Assembly (NCBI RefSeq): GCF_037975245.1
Contig: NC_092580.1
Span: 28,921,501 to 28,985,500 of the forward strand
Origin: Apostichopus japonicus
Taxonomy: Eukaryota; Echinodermata; Holothuroidea; Aspidochirotida; Stichopodidae
DNA: 64,000 nt
Direction: 5' to 3'
Shown here: positions 12,294-24,062 of the stretch, piece by piece
Layout of the letters: every line of letters starts with the position of its first letter
Position numbering within the stretch: the stretch's first letter is position 1
Notes under the pieces: model-generated
Seen by the model: only the letters and a program-made list of their open reading frames with translations
Told to the model about the DNA's origin: nothing
The model's database searches: none
Position numbers and translations under genes: made by a program

Positions 12294-13290
12294 GAAAACG
12301 AGAGAGTAATATCAGAGATGTTATTTTGGAGATCCTGTTAGTCACAAACTTTATTGTTTTACTCTACAAGTAATAAAAAGCAACTTGAATATAATAGCGG
12401 CAATCAAATGTACACAGAACCATAAGTTGCAGAAAATTTGTCTAGCATTAAATGTTGAGATGATCCCTGAATGTTATTTATATAGGAATACAAAATACAA
12501 ATACGCATTGGTCTGGTGATCCCTGAATGAAATGATTCAGCTCAAAGGGCAATCCCCATGTATATAGGTCACGTGATACCTTTGCCGCGCAATATGCACG
12601 AACGCGCGTATCGCCTGCTCGTACGTTTACTAGCCTAAGTGCATATAATATACACTCCCTATTCTTGTGAAGCATAGTTACCCGTATACTTACTCGAATC
12701 AAGTAGTAAATCATGAATATATATATATATATGTGTGCTTGAAATAATGGGATAATAATGACTTAAGTATATGGTGCAATATCTATCCTGGTCCCAACTG
12801 ACTAAACAACCATCATGTTAGGATGATTCTTACGTCTTCTTCTCAAAACTTGTTTACTTAAAACGTGACACACATGATAACCTAACACAGTCATAAGTTA
12901 ACATAAGGCCTTGACTACGAAGCAATTTACGAATGAAATCGGAATGGATCGTTTCATGTTCTAATCAAATCAGTATTACACAAGAGGCATTATCTATGCA
13001 CCATATGTTATTCTTCATCTAATACGTTGCCTCTACAAATATATCAGAGAGAATGGTGACATTTACTAACCTGAATACGAGAGTGTAATGTCCGAGATGG
13101 CATTTCGGAGATCCCGTTGACAATCTTTATTGTTTGGCAACTGCGCCCTCTGTTTTCCGTATCACATCAAATTAATTTGTGGGGGGGGGGGGTGCTATTA
13201 CTAGCCTAAGTCACTGCATTTGCACTCCCTATTTCTTGTGAAGCATGGTTGCCTTATAATCACTCGAATAAATAGTAACTCATGAACATG
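12294..13290. repeat. Diverged local direct duplication
   Basis: Two blocks recur in the same order. GAGAGTAAT...TTTATTGTTT at 12300-12360 matches 13080-13135. TACTAGCCTAAGTGCATATA...CATGAATAT at 12626-12720 matches 13198-13292. The copies differ by substitutions and by the length between blocks, so this is an old tandem duplication or two copies of one dispersed repeat. A short plus-strand open frame at 12102-12341 overlaps it but looks incidental. Confidence 0.6.
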
Positions 13291-14020
13291 AATATATCTT
13301 GTGCCCATAACACTTTTGCAGACATTGAATTGGGGTCTTCAGCTATGTTTATAAACATTGAGAAAGGAGTATGTTATGAAAAATCACTGTGGAGTTTGTT
13401 AGTCTGTGATTCTGTTATATACGTATTTATCCTAGCAATAAATCTCGGCAACAGAGTGAAAACGGGAGTCACAGATAAACACCCATTCATCTGGTGTCAT
13501 GTATTCCCCTCGGCATTCACACATCGTGTTGAGTCCTACAGTAAAATGTGATACATTTAATATGTGAATTTCGTAAGAAGGAACGCAAGACATGCTGTAC
13601 TAAGTCTTAGACGATATATTCAATTTAATGCTTCATCAAAATATTATCTCGTGGAAATCTGGAGCAGTTATATTAACTTCCGATACCAGAACGCAACCTA
13701 CTCCGCAACCTATAGCCTAGCTATTCTCCATCAAGTACTGTATATTAATAAGGCATATCGCTTAGGCCTATACACACTTGCAGTGATAGGCTAGCAATCA
13801 AAGATGACGACAAGATCACAATCTGGAGACTGGACATGAAAGAAAATTACCACAGAAACTCAAGAAACACACACGTATGAAATCGTAAGTGGTATTCGAA
13901 GTGAACTTGCGAAAAATGATGACTTTATAATCTCTTGCTACACACAAAGAAAATGGAAAAGGTGACAAGAGAGCCATAGGGTCAGGAAGCAAGAATTTTT
14001 TATTTAGAAAAATAGTTTGA

Positions 14021-14236
14021 CGAAAAAAGAAGAAGAAGAAGGAAACGGAAGCACTAGCTAAAACAGCTGAAGAACTGAGAAAAGAAAACGAAAAAATGAA
14101 TGAAAAGTTGAATGACTTAGACAAATATTCCAGACGGAACTGTTTGAGAATATTTGGAATAAACGAAGAACCAAACGAGAATACCTCTGAAAAGATTGTT
14201 AACCTGACAGAGGAACTGAATAATAGGAAACTGTAG
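14021..14236 (+). pseudogene. LINE ORF1-like coiled-coil fragment
   Basis: After a stop at 14018, a plus-strand frame runs to TAG at 14234-14236. It begins with a Lys-rich run and continues EALAKTAEELRKENEKMNEK, LNDLDKYSRRNCLRIFGINE and EPNENTSEKIVNLTEELNN. The heptad-rich helix followed by D-x-YSRRN-x-LRI-x-GI is the signature at the end of the coiled coil of LINE ORF1 proteins. It is truncated at both ends, with a poly-G tract just after (14282-14297), so it is a dead fragment. The long minus-strand frame over the same region is its antisense. Confidence 0.75.
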
Positions 14237-14239
14237 GAA

Positions 14240-16110
14240 AAAAAAATAGGAATAAAATAGGAACTGTTATAATTAAAGTGGGAGGGGGGGGGGGGGTGGA
14301 TATTGATCGTTCTACACCATCGCCTCATTCTAATACCGTATTTGCCTCAAGTCAATGAACATGAATGGTATGGCACGATTAACTCTCATTGTATCATTCG
14401 TTCTCGGTTGTGAGGTGATGGTTCGGTAGACCAAAGGTGGCTGACGGTGGAGAACAATCCTAGAATAATCCTGTCAATGGTTTATGGAGGTAAAAGGTAC
14501 TGTACTTTCAGGAAGGTTATTTGGAAAGTTGGTTTGATTTAATCTAATAAACATAAAGTTTGTTTCCGATATCATGTTAAAGCGGTAATCTTCATTTTCT
14601 CTGTTCCACAGGTGCAAGCGAGGGTCATTCAACATTTAGAAGTAAATACGCCGGGTACAATATACCACAAGAGAAGGAAATTGTAGCATGCATGTATATG
14701 AAGTGCATGGTAGGGCTGAAAACGGGCGTCTATCCAGAACCATGTCGGACCCACAGGGGCATCATTACGACAATACTATAAGCCCCATTTTTTTAATGCA
14801 TTAAATTGACTTAATTATACTATGAAAATGATTCTTTATTCCAAATATCCCAAGGCTAATATGCCACGGTCCCCGGGGCTGTATTCCCTGAACCATATAT
14901 CACCAGGCCTGTGTGAGAAAGGGAGGGGTACCATTTAAACTTATTTCTATTATAAACAAACATAAAACAAAACTGTGCTGATTGGGGATTCTATTGTATG
15001 TTACAGTTAAGGATCACGTGTCCTTAGAAAAGATTTGTTTATATTAACAAAGGACCTTTCAACTGTCTAAGTTGCTAAATTTACTATTATAAAAGAACAA
15101 GGGTTAACCGAAATGTAATAACTTCAAAGTTCAGTAGAATGTCGTTTAACTTTAGACAAATATACTAATATTATTTTTAAAACTGATGCTGGGGAACAAT
15201 TTTCTATAACCAGATCGAGTGTCAACGTGAGTATTGTTATGCTTCTCATCAGATCCAGTTAGCGATCTATCGTCATTTCAGTATACAGGCCTGTGCGGAT
15301 ATTATATAAACGTTTCTGCTTAGTATTTAGTCATTTGGAGGGCCGATAGCCACACATGTGTGTATAGGTTGGACCGCATAGGACGAAGATATATTTGTAC
15401 ATAGTTGTTTCCATACTGTTAAACCTGCATCAGAGCAACAGGGTCATGACAACTTAAATCTGTATTGTCCCCAAAAAATAAATGATAAAAAAACGTGCTA
15501 ATTTCAATGACGCTTAATTGGAACATTTAAAGTTTGCCTTTTTGGGACAAGGAGTTCGTAAACGTTATCAATGTGGTAAGTATAGTATAAACCAATTGTG
15601 AAGTGGAATTTGCATCATGCTATGGGAAGCAGTCACTTTAAGGTTATGCGTTATGAAAACAAATTGTTGAGTGAGTTATAAATTACCAGTGTTCGAGCTA
15701 CACGGATGACGTCATTAAGTCAGTTGCTATGATTGATATGAAGACAAACAGAAGGAAATGATTAGGATCATAGAATGTACTGATAAACTTCATATGTTGA
15801 TCTTTTAATCTCTAGTAATTATATATAGCATTCTGGAAACCTCTCATGCATCTAGCTACCAATTTATACACAACTTTTTACGAATTTGATGAACTACTGC
15901 GTCACAAAACGTCCTGACGTTTGTAAATATAGACTAACCTGCTAACAGATTGTTACCATGTTTATAAGGTATGTAGATGATGTATGTACTTTTAACTTAT
16001 GTAAAAGCAGTTTGCAATGTTTCATTATACTAAAAATATGTAACTGGTTAAATTCACACCATTTCAACTGGAGGGTTTGTCGCATGTTTGATGTTTCATT
16101 GTTCGCACAA
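14240..16110. other. Non-coding intergenic sequence
   Basis: A poly-G run occurs at 14282-14297. Otherwise I recognise no gene or element. Confidence 0.35.
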
Positions 16111-16116
16111 ATGTTA

Positions 16117-17067
16117 TGATATATCTACGGAATGCCATATGTATCAAAAATGTCCAAAACAATATAAGCATGTCCAAAATAATATAAGCATGTCCAAATT
16201 TATATAAACATGTCGAAACTAATATGAGCATGTCCAAAAATAATATGAGCATGTCCAAAATAATATGAGAGTGTCGAAAGACTATTTGAGCATATCCAAA
16301 ATATTAAAAAAGTGTCGAAAAATAATACAAGAGGGTCAAATGTAACTGCTTAATTCAATTTTGTATTGAACATTTTGGCGTTTTAAGTTACGCCATATGT
16401 TGCAAAATATCCAAAATAATATAAGCATGTCCAAACTAATATGAGCATGTCCAAATTTATATACGAAACAACTCAACTATAATATTTCCTCGAAAATAAA
16501 ATCGTTCTCGATCGAAATATCATTAAAATATAAACACACACACTTATACGGTAATGGATGAACTGTACATCGTCTTAGGTTACGCTGGATATGGTGTATT
16601 TGTTTTCAGCATACCAAAATAAAAAGTTTGATATTTGGAACATATGGCGTAAATTCAAACGCCCTTACTGTTCATTACAAAGTTGAAACTAGCAGTTACG
16701 CTCGAGACTTTTGTATTATTTTTCGACACTCTTATATTATTTTGGACATGCTCTTATTATTTTTGGACATACTCATATTGGTTTTGGTTTTTTGGATATT
16801 TTGCAACATATGGCGTGAATTCAAATGCCAAAATGTTCACTATAAAGATGAAATTAGCAGTTACATTCGACATGTTCATATAAGTTTTCGACACTCTCAT
16901 ATTATTTTGGGCATGCTCATATTATTTTTGGACATACTTATATAAGTTTCGATATGTTTATATAAATTTGGACATGCTTATATTTTTTGGACATGCTTAT
17001 ATTATTTTGGACATGCTTATATAGTTTTGAACATTTTTGATACATATGGCATTCCGTAGATATATCA
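16117..17067. mobile_element. Large foldback element with inverted arrays of ATGTCCAAA repeats
   Basis: The outer arms start with TGATATATCTACGGAATGCC (16117-16136) and end with its reverse complement (17048-17067). Each arm is an array of roughly 20-bp units: GCATGTCCAAAATAATATAA in the left arm (16155-16265 and 16400-16460) and the complement TTATATTATTTTGGACATGC in the right arm (16720-17035). Inner blocks containing ATATTTTGCAACATATGGCG and its inverse also alternate. The layout resembles foldback transposons whose inverted termini are built of tandem repeats. No coding capacity is evident. Confidence 0.75.
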
Positions 17068-17069
17068 AC

Positions 17070-19100
17070 CGAAGTGGTGCGATCGACTATTCATTGGTTC
17101 AACTACACGTAATGACAACAGACACTTCTGTCCATGATGTTTACTTCAGGCTAAACATATTTATTTAATGACCGTCCTGTAGACTACGGGGAAAGTACTG
17201 AAAATAGGATATCAGTAGCTAGGATGTAGACTAGGCTATATTTTGTTTTGTTTGTTTGTTTTTAAAGAAAAGGCATTTTAGAATTAAGTATGAAAAAAGG
17301 TGAATTGGAACCAAATGGACTTTGGCTTGAAACTCATGAAGACAACCCAAGGACGGACCAGCTAACTGGTAATTAGCAAGTCTGATAATGAAAATAAGAA
17401 TACCGCATCTGTTCAGGTGTATAGATACGAGTTACCTGTAGAGGGCGCCCGACGGTTTTGGTACTATCGAAAAACATGGCAACACTCACGCCTAAAGCAT
17501 GGCTTGTAAGTTGTGTATAATCTTTCTTGAATTTCATCATTCTGTAGATGAGAAAACATTTGTATAAAGTCACAAAGCTTCAATGAGATTTTTGGTCTGG
17601 TTGATATGATTTGTCATTACGTCATTTATGTAACGTTTAGGATTAAATGATTCACCATGTAACTTTGTTGAGGTTGCATTGCTAATCATTAAGGATAAGC
17701 TTTGTTGCATGTAATGTGTTGTATATGGTAGCCTATTTGGGCTTATGTTTCTTACCTAAGTTATTGTTATAACGTGCTATAACATCATACCCCTCTGGCA
17801 GTGTTCCTATCTGTACTCTATCATCCATCATCTTTTGTATTCGACACTATGTGAGGATATAACACCATAGGCCTATATAGTTGAAGCAAGTTTGTCAGAT
17901 ATGAATTTTGGCCTTAATCTCATTAATTTGCTTGGTGCGCAACTCACAACTGGCTTTTCAATGCAGTTTTTTATTGATTGTCCGCCACCCCCCCTCCCCT
18001 CTACCTCCCTCCTTTAACTCCCGGATCCGTCGTCTACGATTCTTTCCACACAGTTATCATGGACTGAAATAAATGTTTCAACAAACGTTAAGCAAAGTTA
18101 AAGAATCATCTTTAAAAAAGCTAATCGACTCCTGTCATTAAATGTTCCAAACGCTGGCAATTCAATTATTGAAAGAAAAAACGGTAGGTCCTGCTACAGT
18201 CCTCACTTCTGGAGCTTGAATATATATTCTATGGAAATATTTATCTTGACACTTGAGAAATTTGTTGATATATTGTTCTTTAAATTTTAAAAACGATTCT
18301 GAAAATCTCGTCCTTATGACCTCTCACTATAAGATGAATTCTACAGCGTAATTGATTGGCTGGTGTACCGGACAGGAACGAACAAAATGAAAATAGTCAA
18401 AGCTTCGGACTGATTTCGTGACTATCAACAAACCTAGCAGACGACACGATGTCGCGGAGATTAATAGATGGCGCTATCTTAGAATTTGGAGTTCGACAAT
18501 GAATTCGTGTACACTCGTGCTGATCGTTGGCAGGTATTTTTCAATGTAATATTACGCCCCCCATTTAAAACCGACGTTATTGCAAGGCTTGCTTTGGCAA
18601 ATTGGTCGAAGGTATATCCGAATAAAAGTTAATATCTTACCCAATCGATTAATCGTATGAGAGTGAGAAGGATTTTGTTTCCTTTTATATCATGCAAGCA
18701 ATATTCAGGTATGAAACCTAGACCGATTCCAAGAAGTTAGAGAACTATGCAAGAAATATTGACTTATTTCAAGTGTCTGCGGTAACACATCGGCACATGG
18801 TATTGGTAATGCTTCTCAAACCGTTTCCGTGCCATAATGCCAATACAGTGATGTTCATTGTCTTAATGTTCAACTTTAATATTCAATAAGCAACTGAATA
18901 ACGGAAAAATGTCTGCAAGAGAGGAAAGCCCAGCTCTCTAATAGGTCACTGGTTCCAATCTCGCTTTCTAGTCATACATTTCTTTGCTTTTTACCAATGT
19001 CTAACATTCCCAGTCAGTTTTGCATTATTATTCATTTATTTATATATAATTATGTATAACTGAAAACTGAATTTCTCTTGAAATTCACTACTTTGCCGCT
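17070..19100. other. Non-coding intergenic sequence
   Basis: No gene recognised. Near 18930-18990 there is a weak tRNA-like B-box context (GGTCACTGGTTCCAATCTCG) that may be another SINE remnant. Confidence 0.35.
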
Positions 19101-19104
19101 TGCT

Positions 19105-19330
19105 GGGTTGCCGTATCGAATGAAACTGGGCCGTTAGGGGTGATGCCTGGTAACACGGTAGGTAAGGTACCCCAGCCAAGAAATGACGGCCCCCAACTCT
19201 ATATATGGGCTATAGGTAGTTCATGCAGTTGTTATAGAGCATGGGCTTGTAAACAAGAGATCACTTGTTTGAATCTCGTTCGAGTCGTAATTTCCTCTGG
19301 GCTCTGTCAATTTAATATTCGTATATAAAA
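19105..19330 (+). mobile_element. tRNA-derived SINE-like segment
   Basis: TAGTTCATGCAGTTGTTATA followed by GAGCATGGGC resembles a tRNA A-box and D-arm. TTGTTTGAATCTCGTTCG about 35 bases later resembles a B-box. The cloverleaf is too degraded to be a working tRNA and continues into an AT-rich tail. Confidence 0.4.
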
Positions 19331-20098
19331 CAATTACTATAAGTTTGTATATTTATTACTGTAAGGAATTGAAAGAGAATAAAACGTGTTAATGGTAAGG
19401 TACTCAATTTTCATTTCAGCTTTCTATGCGAATAATGGTTAATACAAATATAGATATGAAGATGCCTGGATGACTAAATATTGCTTAACTTAATGAGTAT
19501 TGCTGATAATGTATGGCTATGACAGTTTAAGGTTTTAACTGAATTCACTAAGAGATGTAGGAGGTTGTGTCAGTTAACCAGTTATTCTCATATTTTGAAG
19601 AATGCGAAGTATATTTGGTAAAATTCCCGAAAACCAACGAATCAAAGCACGATCTGTGAATGCTAAATACGATCGACTTACCACACAACTAAGTACAAAA
19701 TATTAAACGTTGTCTGGGAGAGGTGTCCCTAATTTCATGAACCGTCATATGTAAATTAATGACGTATAATGACGTAAATGGTCTGATTATATAGAGCCAC
19801 TTACTACCGGCCCCTTGGGTTTATAGCCTCTTTGTTTTATGTGTGTGTGTGTGTGTTTTAATCACTGTTTTGATAAATTTACAAGTTTTGACACAAAGGA
19901 GGGGAACGTTTAATATACAAATCTACTGTAGGAAGGGTCTGAATGCAGTCATTAAATGATAAAAAGAAATATTGCCATCATATAACATGTTCGTCGCATT
20001 ACAAAATGAAAATGTGTTCACCTGCACAGTGCAGTATAACGATTCACGATGTACGCGTTGCACGCCTTAATACGTGGGTTATTAAAAAAATGATTTTC

Positions 20099-20179
20099 GC
20101 TGCAAGCAGGATTCGAACCTGCGCGGGAAGATCCCATTGGATTTCGAGTCCAACGCCTTAACCACTCGGCCATTGCAGC
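20099..20179 (-). tRNA. tRNA-Ser (anticodon CGA)
   Basis: On the minus strand the gene runs from GCTGCAATGGCCGAGTGG to CTTGCAGC. The 7-bp acceptor stem GCTGCAA/TTGCAGC pairs perfectly. The A-box is TGGCCGAGTGG. The anticodon arm TTGGACTCGAAATCCAA gives CGA. The T-arm GCAGGTTCGAATCCTGC is perfect and supplies the B-box GGTTCGAATCC. A long variable arm (GGGATCTTCCC) is as expected for serine. A T-run in the first 20 bases downstream on the minus strand (20084-20090) serves as the Pol III terminator. It has no intron and no encoded CCA, as is normal for eukaryotes. Confidence 0.97.
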
Positions 20180-20929
20180 TTCTTCTTGATATCTCTATCA
20201 GGTTAAGGCATTGAGATATAAAGTCCAACCCGCAAACGTGAATACCAAAATATATAGTAGGTTTTTGTGGGCGGCAAGTTTTACCGGAGGAGAAACCGGT
20301 CAAGAGAGAATGTAGTTTAGGGCTTTATCTGCAATTAAAAGTTGCCGCATGCATGTGTGGTCATGCATGTCCAGGGTTTTAGTGTAGATTATATGGCTGC
20401 CACCATGCATTTACGATTTGTGTGCAATATGCAGGCATTACGCAATGTATGCAGCATAATGATATAGTGGCCTATACACCTTTGCATAGTAATCGTGATC
20501 TCTTGACTTTCCATAGGCAAGCAACACGTGATGGTAATTTAAGTTGAAAGTATGATAATTCTAGACAGTTCGTTGTTTCTTATGAAATTTAAGACGTTTC
20601 AGAGATGTCTTGCGATATGTTATGCTTCTCGAGCTTTTGGCCTTATATGTGATTTTCCCTTTCATATAGTAGTCCTGATGACACTGTTAATTTAAGTGAC
20701 ATGCCACCACAACGATATAAGTGATGGGACGAGAATTGTTAGAGAGATCGAGAATTTGCATGACGTCATCATTCCTTTTCAAACTAGTTATTTGGCAAAT
20801 TTTTATGTCTGGGGCTATAAGTGCAAAAACCAATGTTGAAATTTCATATATGTCAATGTTTATAGAATTTCCAATGTTGGCAGGGCACTATAAGTTTAAA
20901 CAACTTGAATCAGGTTGTTAGGGAACATT

Positions 20930-21130
20930 TGCATCCCATGCACCATTCCATCGAGTCCTGGCGGGGTATTAGGCTGAATGTTATCAGAGAAGGCGTCACA
21001 ACATGTCCAGGTTCTGTCTTGGGTGATTTTTCTTGATATGTGTTTTCCTTGAAGTTTAAATGCCGTGTATAAGTACGTTGGCCTGACGTTTCGATCCTAG
21101 CAGGATCTTCTTCAGAGGCTGAATGACAAG
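20930..21130 (-). mobile_element. Dispersed repeat with hammerhead-like core, probable Penelope-type terminal region
   Basis: The block 21065-21120 is the same sequence that forms the perfect palindrome at 49462-49580, with one or two changes. On the minus strand it reads CTCTGAAGAAGATCCTGCTA followed by GGATCGAAACGTCAGGC. CTGAAGA (21115-21109), a GATCC/GGATC stem and GAAA resemble the conserved core of hammerhead ribozymes that occur in terminal repeats of Penelope-like elements. One extra A lies before the stem. A purine-rich stretch follows at 21230-21335. Element identity is inferred. Confidence 0.45.
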
Positions 21131-21134
21131 TAAC

Positions 21135-22260
21135 AGTAACAGAAGGGACAAATACACACACAGAATACAGACAGGTTAAGAAGCATGGTGAACACAAAGT
21201 GATAGACGTAAGGGGATTAGTAGACATGTGGTGGAGAGAAGAAAGAAAGAAACCAACAGGGGAAGAGGAGAGGTAGGAGATGAACAGTAGAGGGACAAAG
21301 AGGGGATTAAGGGAAGGGGGTAGGGAAGTTTAAATGTTCTGTTCTCTGTAACATTTTCGCTCAGGTGGCATGTGAATATGTTTTTCCAGCGCTACATTCT
21401 GTCACCCATGTGGTGTTCACCCTGGCCTTGTCTAAGCTTGTTATATTGTCTCATATACTGATATTGTTCGTTACTTATTGATATCAGTTTTGAAGGTGGC
21501 GTAATTCCTATAAGAATCTGTATCAATCCGCCCGAGTGTTCTCCTTCAGAAGAAGGATCTGGTTTTTTGTGTCGTGCATGTTGAAGAGCATGCATGTAAG
21601 CACATGTGCATGGTGCAAACAATGGGTCAATTGAGGCAATTTTAGACAACTTAAGCCTTCCAGGAGTAGCATACGAAAATTGTTTACTACTGAGTGAAGG
21701 TTTGTTTACAAGTGACGAAAACTTGAGGATCTCATAGCAACACAAATCTGCACAGTCATGATACGGAACATTGATGGTGCTATGAATGGCCAACTTGTCA
21801 GCTATCCCTAGATGGGTAGCGTTTAGCTAATGAGAACTTCTATCTAGACTTAGAGACCACATTACTTTTATGATTTAGTGTGTAAGTCAATGGGGCTTTT
21901 AATAGGCGTATTCTTAAAGTTCTACAAAAACAAGGACAAATGAAGAGTTCGTGACTACTATACACAATAATATTTTATTTTAGTACGTGCATTTGTACAG
22001 ATCGGTTAAAGAAACTAATTAATCAAAACAAACAAATGGAAATCATTTTTTCTTTCTTTTTCTTCTTCCGGAATAAACATTTCACTGAGAATATTCGAGT
22101 TAAAGAATGTTTGTTTTAGTTATCTCATATACTATGTGTACGGAATAAACCAAAAGTTTCAAGGGTGCGTTAGTTGGAGCCATTGTCAGAAATGGAATGT
22201 TCGATTAATAAAACGTATTCTTCAAAATAAAAATGCGTGCACGTTTCTACTTAACATGCA
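21135..22260. other. Mostly non-coding, with one unrecognised 133-codon minus frame
   Basis: A minus-strand frame at 21392-21793 is open for 133 codons but matches no family I know, and no splice or polyadenylation context supports it. It is close to the repeat at 20930-21130 and may be part of the same element. Nothing else was recognised. Confidence 0.25.
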
Positions 22261-22263
22261 CTT

Positions 22264-22325
22264 TCGGGGTGGGGATGGGGTGGGGATAGGGTGGGGGAAC
22301 GGTGGCGGTGGTGGTGTGGGGGTTG
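22264..22325 (+). repeat. G-rich tract with G-quadruplex potential
   Basis: GGGGTGGGGATGGGGTGGGG and the bases after it contain five closely spaced runs of at least three G, satisfying the G3+N1-7 pattern. It continues as GGTGGCGGTGGTGGTGTGGG. Confidence 0.7.
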
Positions 22326-22996
22326 GGCAGCTAAATACCGGTAGGTACACTGAAGGTGCGGGCATCCAGTAAATTAACCAAGAAAGACCCACGGGGTACA
22401 ATAGTTGGTGTTACAACGTCTCATTGTTAATTTGAAGATAAACAGGGCGAGGAAGTTACAATGGGGTGTGTGAAGGGTTAGTTTCTTTTGTTTGTTAATC
22501 CATTAGTTAATTATCACTCTAATATTGAACATCCTTCAGAAATTGCATGTCACCACTTACATAAAGAATACGAGGGGGAGGAAGGGAAATGTAGGGAAGG
22601 GCAGGAGGAAAATGCATTGCGCACCATGATGCAACACCGGAAGTACGTATTCCCCGTTGCCTGGCAACCGACGCCAACCCCCTGGCGTTCGGATACTATA
22701 TCATGAAGTGATAACCATTGTTGTCACTTCAAAACGAATACATCTATTTCATTGATTGTATCGGCTGTTATTTGCCCATGGATGCTTACTTAACATAACA
22801 TTGCTGTAACTTAATTCAACACGGTGTATGATGCGACTCGGGATAAAAGTATTCAACGAAAAAACCCAGCAGTTATTAGAGAGCAACTTCGGAAGTTTGA
22901 CATTTCAAATTAGATCGCTTTAAATTAAAGCGATTTTGTAGAACACTGCAGCAGCACTTTCAACTTTTGTTACGGGTATCAGTAGGACAAATCGAG

Positions 22997-23215
22997 ACTC
23001 CATAACTAATTTAGCAACTTGATATGTAATAACACCGTTAGTTACTGTTATAGTACTCCATAACTAATTTAGCAACTTGATATGTAATAACACCGTTAGT
23101 TAATGTTATAGTTCTCCATAACTAATTTAGCAACTTGATATGTAATAAAACCTTTAGTTAATGTTATAGTACTCCATAACTAATTTAGCAACTTGATATG
23201 TAATAACACGATTAG
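22997..23215. repeat. 58-bp tandem repeat, about 4 copies
   Basis: CTCCATAACTAATTTAGCAA recurs at 23000, 23056-23058, 23114 and 23172 with an exact 58-base period. Each unit ends near GTTAGTTAATGTTATAG. Copies are nearly identical except the last, which diverges after about 45 bases. Confidence 0.95.
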
Positions 23216-24062
23216 TCAAAATGGTAGTATTAAGTAATTGTTAAGTTTGAGGTGTCTACATCACAACCGGATGACTGAATGAGGTTACTGTCACCAATTC
23301 AACTTTCGTGTTATAATTTACTGAGAATATCAAGTCACTCTAAGTCTCTATAAATAATATTTTTGTTTTTAAGTAATAAGACATATAATAAGGATTCAAA
23401 ATGGATTTAACTTTATATTGAGTCACACAATCTTTGGAGAAAAACAACTGGTACGTTTATCTAAAAATTGTCCATTTTCATTAATAGTTATACAGACATT
23501 TTGAAGCCAAAAAAGTTTATGTGTTTGTGGTGATTTTAACTAATTTTCTTCAACGTGGGAAATCATATTCAAAATGATACAGAATAAAACAAAATGGCGT
23601 TACTCAAACTTTTCATTAAATTAAATACTTTTTCTTTCTTCCTTCTTCTCTTCTTCTCGGGTTCTGTTATTTCTCCATTTCGAAGAGGAGTTTTTGTTTT
23701 AGGTGATGATTTGAATTCGAAACATGTATTAATATTTCTTTTTCGTTACCAAATATTTTACGTATTCTCATAAGAATTCGTATTATAATATTTATCTTTT
23801 ATGTTGTCTTACCTCTATGCACTTTTGAAGGATCCAAGTTTCCTAACTGCATTTCTCATTCAATTTGTAAACCATGTTAACTTTCTAGGAAACCGAACTT
23901 ATTGATTTAAACATCGTTTTTTTTTTTTTTCGATTTCCTATCAACTTTTTTATAAAGTTTATCAACCTTTTTTTTTCTGGGACAAAAACTCGCGATATCG
24001 ATGTGTGGAATTCTTTGCTTTCTTGCGACGACTTCTCATAACTTCTAAAATAATAATTTGAT
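23216..24062 (-). other. 3' flank and probable 3' UTR of the TRH-type gene
   Basis: AT-rich sequence downstream of the TRH-type stop codon on the minus strand. It has a T-run at 23917-23930, which is an A-run on the sense strand. No canonical AATAAA was located on the minus strand here, so the transcript end is not fixed. Confidence 0.35.

Noticed and set aside
13816-14328. 170-codon minus-strand frame rich in Phe and Ser
   Set aside because: It is the antisense of the Lys/Glu-rich LINE ORF1 fragment and a poly-G tract.
21392-21793. 133-codon minus-strand frame
   Set aside because: No family match or gene context; likely part of repeat-derived sequence beside the 20.9-21.1 kb element.
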